Position numbers and translations under genes: made by a program
In this document: in pieces, positions 14,182 to 25,881 of the stretch
Layout: every line of letters starts with the position of its first letter
Numbering within the stretch: the stretch's first letter is position 1
NCBI GenBank assembly: GCA_003024175.1
Contig: MDYQ01000062.1
Location: 52,334-116,333 of the forward strand
DNA: 64,000 nt
Source of the DNA: Planoprotostelium fungivorum
Lineage: Eukaryota > Evosea > Variosea > Cavosteliida > Cavosteliaceae
Reading direction: 5' to 3'
The notes under the pieces: model-generated
What the model saw: only the letters and a program-made list of their open reading frames with translations
Databases searched by the model: none
Told to the model about the DNA's origin: nothing

Positions 14182-17100
14182 ATGTCCTGCAGTGATGTAG
14201 AGACGAACGACACGTCAGCAGATGCCAATCATCCTCTTCCATCGAATGCCGTGACCCAATTGCGAAAGATGAACATTTCAGATCGAAAGAAGGATCGATC
14301 AGACACCGATCCATCACGGGCAATTTACACAAGTCATTCAGACAGAGCCAATCGGAGAAAGGCGCAGAGATCGGTTGAGACAGTATCACCTTCTTTATTT
14401 CAAGGTCAACATCTGATCAGATTACAAGAGCTTCTAAAGGCAGAGGCACTCGAAGATGAAGCGGGTGAACACGACATCGGGCGAATGCAGCTTACATTGT
14501 GATCGTAGACCAGAACACGTTAGGAACAATTCAGAGGAGAACATATGAATGTTCGCAGAAGTTGTCAGTAATCAGTGAGGGTTATAATGTAATCTCATCT
14601 TCTAATGTACGAATCAACAGTGGCACAAGTGAGAGATTACGACAAGTTCTTCTCTTCTCCTGGTCATTTCGATTTCAACGCCGAAGTTGGAAGATCATTA
14701 GGTACATCGAAAGCAGACAACTACATCGCAGGCATTCCATCACACGTTCGTCGGGTCAGTGGAAGACGTCGTCATCTTTCGTCTTCTGTGATGATCGTCA
14801 AAGTCAATCACATCACATGATCATCTGATGGAGAGACAGGATGTGGAGGACCTGATGTCCTTCATGCGAACTGATCCAACTCACCTCGGTATAGTCTGAT
14901 CTGCTTCTTTCTGTTGAACTCTACAGGTGGCGTCATATTGAGGGCGGGCCTGCTGAAGGGCAAGCAGTCCAAATATCCTGGAATATGTCAAGCCATGGTT
15001 ATCTCTGTGTACAACTGCTGTTTCACCCCTGAAGATGAATGTCTTCTATTGAACATGATCGAGGTGATGACCGATCACGATCACGATCTGGCTTGACACG
15101 ATCTGACTGATGATGACAGAGTCTGTGTGTTTTAGAATCGGTCGTGGGACGTGAGATACTCTTGCCCAAGCGAGGAGAATCATTTTCCGTTTCACTATTG
15201 AATACATACATGCAGTAAGTGTCGATGATCGCGATCACCCGACATCTCACCGTACATCACAGGTACACTTACGCGAAATCTTTCATGTCAGCCATTCTAA
15301 AAGATCTCGTTCTCGTGGTCGTACAAGACACCTTACTCAACCTCGAGCCCGACCGAGAAAAAGTGGAGAATTTTTTGGCGGGAACGGCCTCTGACCCGCA
15401 CAGAACGCCCTCTTGTACCAGCCGAGGGGGTCACGTGATACACAGATGAAGATTCGCAGTGAAGATTCCATACAGAATTTCATAGACGAATTGGCAGTCG
15501 AATTCATACAGACCATCGTGGAGAAGATAGAGACGTGAATACAAACGAGATTTTAAGCGCTGAAACCGTGACAGATTACCTTACGGCCTTCGCTACGTCA
15601 CCAGGGTCATCCATCAGTTGAGATAGAGCGAGTGATGGAGTCTCGAATTGAACCTTAAATCCAGATTGGACGGAGGCGATGTGGTACCCACGGTTGTACA
15701 CGTCATTCTGGAAAATTTCTTCCTACAAGGATTTGTACGACCTGAATTGTACGGTATCAATTACGGCCTATCGAAATCATCCAAATCAAATCTACTATCG
15801 GTGACGAAATCATCGATTGATCTTCCATCATGCATCGCGTGTCACATCATCGGGGTGACTGACGAGACATCATGCAGATCGCGAGATGTATGTCGATGAT
15901 TTGGAACGGTTTAGACGATCCAAAATTGATCGAGAGGTTCGGTCAACCCATCTTTGAGAAACTGAAACAATATTGTCATCAGGTCGTGCAGGTGTGATCA
16001 TCATCTCTCATCAGATCAGAGATCATGACGAGAAAATCAGGTGCCCAACATCGAAGATTACTACAGTTCGATGCGAAAGAAGAAAGGTGGGGACATTTTA
16101 AACCTTTTTCCAAATGATTCTCAATCTTCAAGGGACGGTGGAGACCAGCGAGAGCTCTTCAGAAGCTCCATCCAAATCACAGAACGTCTCTGTGGCATTC
16201 TCTGATCTCTCTTACCTGCTCGATCTATTCGTCAAATATTCCGAAAATCACTCGTTCTACACACTTGTAGATGCAGTGCGACCACACATCGAACAGAATC
16301 TTGCGAATAATCGCGGAAAATTCATGATCATCCGGGTCTGGTCTTCTCCACAGACGAGGATCAAATCCATCGAGGTGGGTTCCCGCCAATTTTCGAATTC
16401 AATTTTCAAAAGTTGGAACCTCTTCCACCCAATGCGTCGCACATGTTGATCACTCAGTGCAAGAACGTCCTCTCTTCTCTCTTGATGCAATCTGATTACG
16501 TGTGTGGCTATTCTTCTCATCCCATTTGTAATGTGCTGCGTCAACAATTGGCCGTGAGTTATGAAACATTCTCATTGTGATCTCTGTGAAAAACTGAGAA
16601 GTACACAGCGAAACCGGTTAGACTCTTCACACATCGCGAGTGCTGGTGTGGAACAGACAATCATCATGTTGAAAAAGTTACCTTCTAATTATCAAGACAA
16701 TGATTATCAATTGTTACTGCGTGAGATGTCAGAAGTGAGAGATCCATCGAGAGTTCCATTGATGACGGGGAACGTGCAGGATCATCAGAAGAGGAAGGAG
16801 AAGAAAGCGAGGGAGAGAACGTCGGCTCTGTCTCTTCTCAATCGAATGCAGAGAAGTGTGGTAGAGGTGAGACATTGAGTCTATTGCTTCAATTTCTAAC
16901 GTGATTCGTGTCATTTTTATCGATTTGAATTGCAGATGGAAGCAGTGAAAGATTCACACGCTGAATTCTTGGCTTACATCAAGATGAGAAAACTGAGAGA
17001 GAAGTCATTCGAGACCGTCGAGGAAGAGTGAGCCCATTTGCGGATCTCTCCGCCAGCGTCGAAGCTCAATCACATCAGATTCGTCGCCCAATTCGATGTC

Positions 17101-18092
17101 TCGATCGCTCGTTCGGTCAAGGTACAGAGGAGTACCAAGAGAGAAGATGGTTTCTTCTGTTCCTGTACTGTCGACGTCGACACAGCGAACGAAACGAAAT
17201 GCACCAAATGCTCCACCAAGCGTAGATCGATCTCCAGATTCTTAGACGTGGTGAATGACCATCCACAACGATCATGTTCACCATTAAGATGATTTTCATT
17301 ATCTTAACGATGTAGGCGAGGGACGTTGTCGCTTCAGATCCTTCCTTTCAATCTTCTCCCACGAGTGAGTACAACACGTAAGGAGAGATCTTGACAGAAG
17401 ATCTGTAGGCGAGATCGATGCCGCCGTGAAGATCTACGAGCGACATCTCATATTAAGAATCTTCAATTCGTGAGCTACAAAGATGAAGAAGAGGAGATTG
17501 ATCGAACGAACAGCACCTTCTCGATCTGCCAAGTGGACGTAGAGTTTGGTAAAATGGTACGACAGCAGGCTTTCACCTGTACGTTGAGTGATTTGGGTAT
17601 ACCATCGATGTATAGACACCAATCACCGTGGAAGCCCACTCAGACCGGTGAACTCATCACGATGATCATGTCGCGATCTCATCATCGATCAGAGTTGATC
17701 AAACTCAACTTGTACAAATCACCACACGAGAAGGTGAAATGTATTATGACTGCTTGGACTATCCTCTTCAATGCATTGAAGCCTCTCGGAGAGATAGGAC
17801 CGGACACTTATCTACCGATCATGGTGCACGTCAAGTTTAAAATTTTCGCTAAGCTTTTTCAGAGCTGGGTCATCTTGTGTTGTCGCCCCACTCATCTGCT
17901 CTCTAACATCAAGTGAGCCCGGTGTCACGTTCGAAATTTAAATCTCCCACCAGTTTCATCTCGATGATTTTCATCGATCCCGCTGAGGAGATCGCCCTCA
18001 TCAATTTCAAATCGTCCATTCAGATACTCAAGGACATCGGCTCACTACAACCCGCCAATTTTGACATGGCAAGCACAGGAGACTATACATAA
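14182..18092 (+). CDS. RasGAP plus VPS9 domain protein (GAPVD1/RME-6/Gapex-5 type)
   Basis: Proteins of this type join a Ras GTPase-activating domain to a VPS9 domain, the nucleotide exchange factor for Rab5, and act in endocytosis. A low-complexity N-terminus begins MSCSDVETNDTSAD. The RasGAP-like part spans about 14600-16000: LMSFMRTDPTHLGG, AMVISVYNCCFTPEDECLLL, AKSFMSAILKDL and ENFFLQGFVRPELYGINY. A linker follows with LLNRMQRSVVE and KIYERHLILRIFNS. The VPS9 part at about 17640-18060 has LIKLNLYKSPHEKVKCIM, GEIGPDTYLPIMVHV, a THLLSNIKFISMIF stretch and ALINFKSSIQILKDIG. The C-terminal position of VPS9 fits the family. The stop is only 18 nt from the convergent neighbour's stop. Exon joins in 15250-16400 are uncertain. 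Confidence 0.72.
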
Positions 18093-18110
18093 AAGAACGT
18101 TCGACTCTCT

Positions 18111-21100
18111 TCATTGTCTGGAACAGATACCATAAACGTTGACGTGAAGTGCTGATCCTGCCTGGGGGACCACCGTAATGATACCATTCAATATCCCGGC
18201 TTTAGACATGTGATACTGGTGAAGTCAGTTGTGCGAGAAGCATGACAGTACCTCGATTGGTATCATCACGTAAGATGTGGGTGGTACAACTACAGAAGTA
18301 TGTGGTATGGAGATGTCTTGACTCGTTGTAGAGAGACTCAAGTTGATCCCCACCTTCTCTCGTCCCCTGTTGTTGATCTTCATCTTATAGATGCCTCTCG
18401 CTCCCACGAACCTCTTACCCAGATCGATCGCATCTACATCAGTGTAGATGGTCGATTCTTCTCTTCCTTCTCTTCGTCAATGAGAGACAGAGAACGAGAC
18501 TCACTCGTATTCGGTTGACTGGTACCCATCAGGTAGATGCAATGGATGGTTTCTTTCTCTTCTACGTAGAACAAACACTGAGAATATTTTTTCCCTGGCG
18601 ACTGTGGCTCAATTTGAACTTGAAACGATGTTGTACCGTGCGGCTCGATGGTGATGGGGTCACGAGGGTAGTGGAAAGCATTTTCCTAAAATTTTCAATC
18701 CTTTTTCTCGGAAGAATATTTACCGTTACATCACGTGTGTCGACGCGTGGTGCAGATAATAGTACAATCTTCTTCAAACTTTCTCCATCGTTCCTGACGT
18801 GAATGACTGATTCACTCTTCTATCTCATCATTAACTACATTGTCTTAGCCTCTTCACACCTGTGATACAGCGGTTGTTGGAAACACAACACAATGCCGAT
18901 TAAAGTAGATCTGGGACGAACGAAAAACCTTCTCTCGCTTCGGCTGATTCTTTTTCACGTGTATGATGATCTCTCTCATCGTATCTGTAAGATGTCACGT
19001 TGTCAAATGTCTCGATAGAACGTACCAAACAGTAGACTCTCTGCGGTGGATGAGATGCACTGTCGCCCTTCATCGTGAGGTGAGATGAGTGATGTGTCGA
19101 TGTCTTCTCCAACAAAGTAGTATCCCAGCTGTCGATGTCTCTTGAAAAAGTCTTCGTCGTGTATCTTTAGCCACTGTCTCACGATCTCATCGCCCGTCGT
19201 GATGATCATATCATCATCATCATCATGATCGTGCCATGTTATCGATAGATCTTGAACGCTACCCGGTCGGATGATGACTCGATTCGGGCTGACACACGGT
19301 GACATCTGGTTGGTTGTAGATGCACGACAGAGGACGAAAGCTGGCCTGTCGCCTGAATGAATTGAGAATTTTATTGAAATTGTCTTGTGGCCCACCATCG
19401 TTTCTGAGAGTCAGAGAGACATGCTTGCTGTCTGTCTTCTTCTTATCGATCATCTTCACATCGCAGATGCCTCCATGGCCTTCGATTGGCGTCTAGTGAG
19501 GTCATCAGATTGTCATCGACGATCGCGATGTGATCGTGATCATGATCCATCGTGATCACGATGACGATCGCTCCGATCGACACTCACTTCATGACGAGAT
19601 ACCCTCCCCTCTTTATCTTTCGTGTCCACCTGCAGTATCCCTGACGATCTTCATCATCTCATCATCACACGATCTTCCCACCTCGAAAGTATCCACGGTG
19701 AGGTGGAGAGAAAGACAAGATGACTTTCAGCTCCCCTCCCAACTCTTCAATCACCACGACATTCTTCTTCTCTCCCCCCTTTTCCATCGAAAATGCACCA
19801 GAATCGTCCACGACGCACAGTCTGACTTGCGAGAAGTTTTTCGTCTTCAATCGGATCATCATACGCGTCGCGTGACCGACCTGTCAGAGACATCAGGTTG
19901 ATGTCAGCTCGATGTCTTTCACCTGTGTGAGCCTGCGGAACAATAGAGGACAAGTGTTGTCCATCTTTTCACCTCTCAATGAAACTTTTTTCGTTTCGTT
20001 GTCTGTATTGGGTTTCGTTCGAAGGGGCAGCCGATAGATGTGTCCCTCCCCCGTAGTCATGAGCAGGTCCCCACTTTTCTCGGAATCTTCCGATCGTTCG
20101 GTGAATGAACGGTGAGACTCGCTCACCTGTGGTTAGGTGAGGTTGGATGCGTAAGACGAGTTTTCTCTGTCGTCCCGGTGGTAAGAGGATGTCTTTGTCT
20201 ACAACGAGCCAGTCTGGGCCGTGCAATTGTACGGTGAGGTCGATGCAACCAGAATTACGTAACCGAAGCTCCTTCTCTTCATCTCGTCTCTGTTCTCTTT
20301 GTTAATACGTGATGTCTCTTCTTCGCGTTGTGATGATTATCATCATCATGTTCACCTCGAAGATGATCTCGGTGATGTCTCTTGGAATTTGGAGTCTAGG
20401 ATATCCTACGGTAGCTCTCAGTGGATATTTCCTCCTCTTCTTCTTTTCTCCCTCGATGATTATGTCCATGAAGAGATTGGCATCATATGAGACGGCACCG
20501 TCTTCTGATGTATAGTCCATAGGTTGGAATTGGATGACAAACATTTCCTTCTCTCTTGGATTCAAAGTCATCCGCTTGACTTGAACGAGAGACTCTCCAT
20601 CGAAATACAGCGTCCATGATCGGAACGATCTCGCGTCTGTCGCCTCCATGCCAAAGTGGAGTGTCACTCTTTCCTCCGTATCGTTCTCCACGATGATTCG
20701 TGAGCTCTTCACGCTGGAATGAGGCACATGGCCAAGATCGAGTGGACAGCCAGTCAGTCGAACTCCATCATACACGCTACTACTTGATCTCCTGTCGCTG
20801 TGAATAGACAATTCTAGAGCCATGATCATCTCACCTTCTATCCGTTGATCTCGATCGTTGCGTCGATCGCAATGGAGTCGAGCTAGTGTCTGCCTCTCTC
20901 TGCGGTGATCGAAATTCTGTCCCCCAGCTAGGTCGACTTGTCGGCCCACCTCTCCCTTCTAGATCACCCAAGTGGTGGGACCGCGCGGCAAAGAATGAAT
21001 TGGGTGTGATGTCATTCGAATGATGTAGATCTCGCGACAGATCTCGTATGGGAGTACCACCGAAGGGTTCAGACTTCAGGTCGTGGCGATGAGGAGAGAA

Positions 21101-21184
21101 ATGGACGTGATTGTTCGATTGGACATCCTGAAAATCGAAAGTTCCTCCTTGTCCCTCAGGTGAATCGAAACCAATAGACATCAA
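18111..21184 (-). CDS. Multi Ig-like (ASH/MSP-type) repeat protein, candidate Cep192/SPD-2
   Basis: The protein starts MMSIGFDSPEGQG (21184 or 21181), with a disordered Ser/Arg-rich N-terminus. Repeated beta-sandwich units follow, such as SSRIIVENDTEERVTLHFGM, LNPREKEMFVIQFQPMDYTS, ELRLRNSGCIDLTVQLHGPD and DILLPPGRQRKLVLRIQP. The C-terminus ends KAGILNGIITVVPQAGSALH then VNVYG. Serial ASH-type Ig domains with IxP...VxFxP signatures are typical of centrosomal and ciliary proteins, Cep192/SPD-2 in particular. The family name rests on this pattern, not on a diagnostic motif; other ASH-repeat proteins remain possible. The gene is divergent from the EED-like gene across about 110 nt that hold an E2F-like site. 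Confidence 0.5.
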
Positions 21185-21244
21185 CGGACGATCGCATCCA
21201 ATGCGTTTGTGTGCCTGTTGGCGATCTCATCGTTGTAGTCTCAC

Positions 21245-21254
21245 TTTCCCGCCA
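21245..21254 (-). promoter_or_regulatory. E2F-like site in the Cep192-like/EED-like divergent promoter
   Basis: TTTCCCGCCA on the plus strand reads TGGCGGGAAA on the minus strand. It lies 48 nt upstream of the EED-like start codon and 61 nt upstream of the divergent gene. It matches the E2F core seen at SMC3 and NEK. Confidence 0.55.
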
Positions 21255-21292
21255 CTTTTCGTTTCAAACTCTGGACACAATCCACATCGAAC

Positions 21293-22934
21293 ATGTCCAA
21301 GAGGGCCGCTGCTAAACGTCAAAGACCCACGTCTGAATCAGACGAGGACGATGATGGCTTCGATCCCTCATTCGAGCCAGGACCAGATTCTCCTGAAGAA
21401 CCTATGCAAGTCGAAGAAGATCCTCAACCTATCGCCGCTGTTCCATCCGCCCCACGCGAACGTTCAGCACCAGCTGCTCCTGTTTATGAGTTGGTCCCTG
21501 AAACGAAGGACGAGTCACCTGATGCCATCTTTCAACACATGTATCTGAAGACTCTGTTGAAAGAGAATCATGGACAAGAGATCGGCCAAGTTTTGATGAA
21601 CAGCAATGAACTTCGATTTCACAACATGGTTGCCACTGTTGGAGACAACCAGGTGTGTAGATCGTGTCATGAGAGGACGTATCATTGAAGATCACGAAAC
21701 AGGCAAACATATACGATAATGAGAACATGGGTAAACATCTCGATCTGTACCTTCACTTCATCAACAAGGAAACTCCTCTCAGTGATCCCAAGACAAAGGT
21801 GAGACATCTCCTCTTCTCTCCTCACCATCTGCAGGTCCATTACGGTCTCAAGTGCTGCTGTTGGATGAAGGAGTCCGGCGGTGAGAATGAGTTGAGAGAT
21901 GATGTCTATCTCGCCGTCGGTGGAGAAGACAAGATGATCCACATCATCAGCGTCAAGAGGACAAAAGTTGTCACCCTCCTGCGAGGTGATCACACCATCT
22001 TCCCATCATCTTCTCATCCTCCAAAGGCCACACGGGCACCATCATCGACCTTCAACCTCACCCCACACAACCCAGTCTCCTCCTCTCCGTCGGCACAGAC
22101 TCGACCGTTCGGCTGTGGGATCTCCAAAATGAAGAACCTGGTCAGAGCTGCCTCAGAGTCTTCCAATTCGGCGCCAACGTCACTGTCGCCTCCTTCTATC
22201 AAGATGGTACGAAGATCGTGGCTGGTGGAGCCGGCGGCATCTTGAAGATGATCGACATCGAGGACGTCCTACAGAATAGAAAGGTGAAGATGATGGAACG
22301 TCGGGGAGCTGATGTGACATAGAGGATGGCAAAGCCACTTGACATGACTCAGACCATCAAGATCGCCCAAGACAAGAAACATCACACGACGTCGATCGAC
22401 TGCATCCGATGCATCGGTGACACCATCATCACCAAATCAGTCGATGGAAGGATCATCATGTGGGACCCCAAGACAGGAAAAGTGAGCGACATCATCCATC
22501 ACATCGCATGAGAAGCTGATTCGACCTACAGGTAGACACTGAGATGAGAATCTATAACACAAGAAACACTCCTTCCAGATTCGACGTGTCTAGGGATGGA
22601 GGCTACCTCGTCTGCGGTAATGCCGAGGGACAGGTATCTACAACGTTGTAGATCGACGTCTCATCATCGCAGGTCTACATCTTTAAGACGTCCACCGGCA
22701 CTGTCATACGTAAATTGGAACACAAGAGACTCAAAGCGGCAGTGAAGAGCGCCGCCTTCTCAAAGGACTCCAAGTGAGATGACGACACGAACCATGATGT
22801 GGACTGATGTCTTTAGGAACATCTTGTTCTGCACGAGTGACTGCCTCCTGTGGAGATTTGATTACATTAGTCCTCAGACGATCAACGCGGCGAGAGAGAC
22901 ACAGATCAAGAAGAAAGACAACGCGGAGAAATAA
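21293..22934 (+). CDS. WD40 protein of the EED/ESC (Polycomb PRC2) type
   Basis: EED is the WD40 subunit of PRC2 that binds methylated histone H3 and stimulates the methyltransferase. An acidic N-terminus (MSKRAAAKRQRPTSESDEDD) precedes the propeller. Blades parallel EED in order: LKENHGQEIGQVL, MVATVGDNQANIYD, VYLAVGGEDKMIHIISV, GHTGTIIDLQPHPTQPSLLL then SVGTDSTVRLWDLQ, SIDCIRCIGDTIITKSVDG, YLVCGNAEGQVYIFKTSTG and SAAFSKDSKNILFCTSDCL with LWRFD. The CVRWxGDxIxxKS-like and WRWD-like blades fit EED best; LRWD1 is a related alternative. The EED aromatic cage is not clearly conserved. The intron at 22636-22653 holds a perfect 18-bp palindrome. The TAA lies inside AATAAA (22930-22935). Confidence 0.7.
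22636..22653. repeat. Intronic 18-bp perfect palindrome in the EED-like gene
   Basis: ATCTACAACGTTGTAGAT is its own reverse complement and takes up nearly half of a 39-nt intron starting directly after the GT donor. Confidence 0.85.
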
Positions 22935-23203
22935 AATGTTTCCGTCGTTTTCGTGTCGTTTGGATGATGCACAATGACATGCTCTCCTCTGGATGAGCGA
23001 TCACTCCCGCTGCATCTTATCGTCGTGGCCTTGACGACTCTTTAGAAAGTAGGCATATGCACTCATAACCTGGTCTTATTATTGGATTGGATGCAATGCA
23101 AGTCTGATTTGAACCCACTCGCCACAACGGTTGCATTTTCATTTTTTAAAATGAAAAAAAGAGATCACATCACATCACACCACATCATCGCAACAATAAC
23201 GAC
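22935..23203. other. Intergenic region with AT-rich palindromic stretch
   Basis: This is 3' flank of the EED-like gene and upstream region of the next. Around 23138-23160 the sequence CATTTTTTAAAATG is palindromic, followed by CATCACA repeats. No gene seen. Confidence 0.5.
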
Positions 23204-24685
23204 ATGGATGTGCGACAATTTCCTTTAGGTGAACGACTGAAACGCATAGCCTATTTCCTCTGAACATCTTTTGTCAGAGGTTATGATGAATGTTTGCTCG
23301 CATCTTTCGTTTCAAGACCTCGTACACCTTTCACGTGTCTGTCATTCTCTTCACAATCTCTTCTACACAGACGATCTTCTAAGCACGTGGAAGGTGATCG
23401 ATAATCACCCACCGTCTCCTAAACAATCATCAGATCAACTGCCCTCGTCTGTGGCCCACATCGAATGATATCCCATACCATGCTACTCATTGCTTTTCCA
23501 GAAAGCATGATCTGCTTACGCTGTCATCGTATGCCCCGCTCTCTTTCATCATCGGCTGCGGTCAGTCTCTTCTATCAACACATTCGATGACACTCATCAG
23601 CCTTGAAGTCCATACGGATATTTGATGTACGCAAACTGGACAAGGAAGATTTCTGCAATCACATGAGTCATAGAGGTTGGGCTGTTGTCCGTTCGCTACA
23701 TGAAGACGAAGACCAATTCAAAAAGACACTGAACTGTGCCACCGAATTCTTCTCTCTCGATAAAGAGAAGAAAATGTCGAGCAGAGTTTTATTTGCCGAA
23801 GTGAGAGCCGCTCTCTTCTTAAGACATGCATCTCTGATCCATCATGTCTAATCAGTCCGTTGATCTTCATCAGGTGGATCATCACAGCTCAGGACTGTCT
23901 GGCTATAACGAACCACATCCGGGTAAACAATTGTTCCGCATCAGGAAGGGTCTGAACCAACCGTTCCCTGAAGAACCTCTTCTCTTCCGCTCCACCGTTG
24001 AAGACACGTTCGAGAGATTGGAGAGAGTTATGGCTGTTTGCTGTGGAGCGGTCTTGGCCGACTGCGGTGCGGAATATTCCGCCATCGTACAAGAGCGAGG
24101 TGTGGCGCCGCGTCTTCTATTTCGATGTGACATCGTACAGAAGACAAGTTGAACAGCTCACCGTTTGATATCTTCCACTATTACAATCGACCGGATGGAA
24201 AAGGCGGGAAAATGATGTCCCAAATATTGCTGACTCGTTGTAGATGATCCTCCCAACTGTAACGAGCACGGTGAGTGATTTCATTCGTTTGAATCTCAAT
24301 GGGTGCAGTTGATCCAGGTTGGATGACTTGTGTTGTCGTATCTGTGAGTTGATGATGACAGACACGTGCGGATGATGATCACTCATACATGAGCAGGGGA
24401 CACCTGGATTAGAGGTATTGGATGCTTCAACGGGTGATTGGTTGGGCCTGGAACACTTTTTGATTCCTTTCCAACACATCATTGTCTTCTGCGATGAGGC
24501 GTGTCTTCCATTGTATCACATGATGGTGACATCCCTTGCAGGTGATGAGAAGCTTCAGTGAAGACAAATACGTTGGAGCGGTGCACAGAGTGATCCGAAA
24601 CGATCGAGAGAGGATGTCACTGGTGTATGAGAGGAGGCCTCCGACAGATGCCGAGATCTCATCGCAGAAGAGGAGAAGATTTTGA
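23204..24685 (+). CDS. F-box fused to 2OG-Fe(II) oxygenase (isopenicillin N synthase-like)
   Basis: The ATG at 23204 (MDVRQFPL) joins across an intron to an F-box: EVMMNVCSHLSFQDLVHLSR then VCHSLHNLFYTDDLL. F-boxes link targets to SCF ubiquitin ligases. Further exons give a 2-oxoglutarate/Fe(II) dioxygenase: FDVRKLDKEDF, HRGWAVVRSLHE, GYNEPHPGKQLFRI, CNEHVDPGWMTCVV with the HxD iron ligands, GTPGLEVLDASTGDW, IIVFCD, GAVHRVIRNDRERMSLVYER with the distal His and the RxS motif for oxoglutarate. The intron before HVD keeps frame as a GC-AG intron (donor near 24203). The fusion depends on one intron at about 23393-23506 that ends at an AAG after a CAG; otherwise there would be two genes. The substrate is unknown. 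Confidence 0.65.
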
Positions 24686-24885
24686 TTCTATAAAATCTAA
24701 GAGTTTCACAATCGAATTCGTATCTGTTCGTTTTGACTCCTGAAGATACCGGCACGATGAAGATGTAGACTCCGATGATTACACGGCGGTGCAAGATGCA
24801 AGATGCTGAACACGTGCACTACCCTCTATTGAGATGACACACGAACATCATCGCAAAGATGCAGGATGAACTCTTCTTCATTCCA

Positions 24886-25793
24886 TCAATTATCTGCCAG
24901 ATCCGCCAGGCGTATCTTCCTCTCCTTCTTAATCCTCGACATGTACCTTGCCTTCTGGAACGGTGAGAACTCGATGGCCGCACACAGACAACACAGTCCG
25001 ATCAAGAGCATGAGTCCGGCGAGGGCTGTTGGTCATCAGCTCAGATGATATGTGATATGCAGATGGCGATGATGTCTCCATCGTCAGATCTGCCTACCTC
25101 CAAAGATGCCACCGACGACTTTGGCGGCGAGGAGTCCGTCTGTTTGTGAGACTCCATCTGTGCAGATCATGGCTGATTTTGGGATGGTCAGCTGAGATAT
25201 GGTGAGACTGTAGTCAGCTGTAGGCAGAGAGGAGTCATCGGCATTCTGAAGAGTTCAGAGAGACGGAAAGGTGTTCATTCCCACCTCAGAATAGATGGCA
25301 ACGTAGTATAGCCAATCGCATGCGAAAAACGTAATCGTCTGATCCTTATCATGGTTGAGTTCATGTTGGTGGTTACCCTTCCCAGGTTTGATCTGTAGAG
25401 GAGTGGTCAACGATTCCATCGTCTGCGCTGCCATCGCACCTGCGAATCAGTGATGTAGACGAAGACTCCAGTGGAGGCCGTATCTGGAAAGTTGAGAGTC
25501 ATTGTGAGGTTTCCCAGAGCCAGCTTTGGATTTTCTATGCGATACAGATTGTCTTCAATGTTAGTGGTCGCTACGCCTTCGAGGGTGATGTGTGTTCCAT
25601 TCGTGAAGTCAATATATTTTCCTCCCGGACGTGTTGCACCAACGTACTGATAATATAGACCTGAACATATCACGATCGATGTAAATGGCAATCCTCATTT
25701 TCGAGACATACCAACTCCTGATCCAATACCAATGACGGCAAATATTGTGCCCACGGCCAATAGGATGAGTCCACAGCAAATCTTTTCCACCAT
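24886..25793 (-). CDS. Small membrane protein with extracytoplasmic domain, unknown
   Basis: MVEKICCGLILLAVGTIFAV then IGIGSGVG is an N-terminal hydrophobic segment. A soluble part follows with several possible N-glycosylation sites: DFTNGTHITLEGVATTNIED and LALGNLTMTLNFPDTA. A second hydrophobic segment (LMLLIGLCCLCAAIEF) ends in a short basic tail, KKERKIRLADLADN. The layout of two membrane segments around a beta-rich ectodomain resembles the gene at 45950, though sequence similarity is weak. I do not recognise the family. It is divergent from the SH3 gene, 88 nt away. Confidence 0.6.
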
Positions 25794-25881
25794 GATGATG
25801 TGATACGACGGAAAATATGTTTCTGATGTGCGGAAACAGTTGTCATCTTTGTACATTCATCTTCGGGTTTAAGCTGACAAG

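Noticed and set aside
15370-15390. TTTTTTGGCGGGAACGG as an E2F site in the RasGAP gene; also 8984-9000 in NOC2
   Set aside because: Both lie inside genes far from start codons. In NOC2 it encodes NFLAGT. Not counted as promoter sites.
18316-18330. CGTTGTAG motif at 18323 and in 20200 as intronic half-palindromes
   Set aside because: Both lie in coding exons of the Cep192-like gene, so they are not counted with the intronic set.
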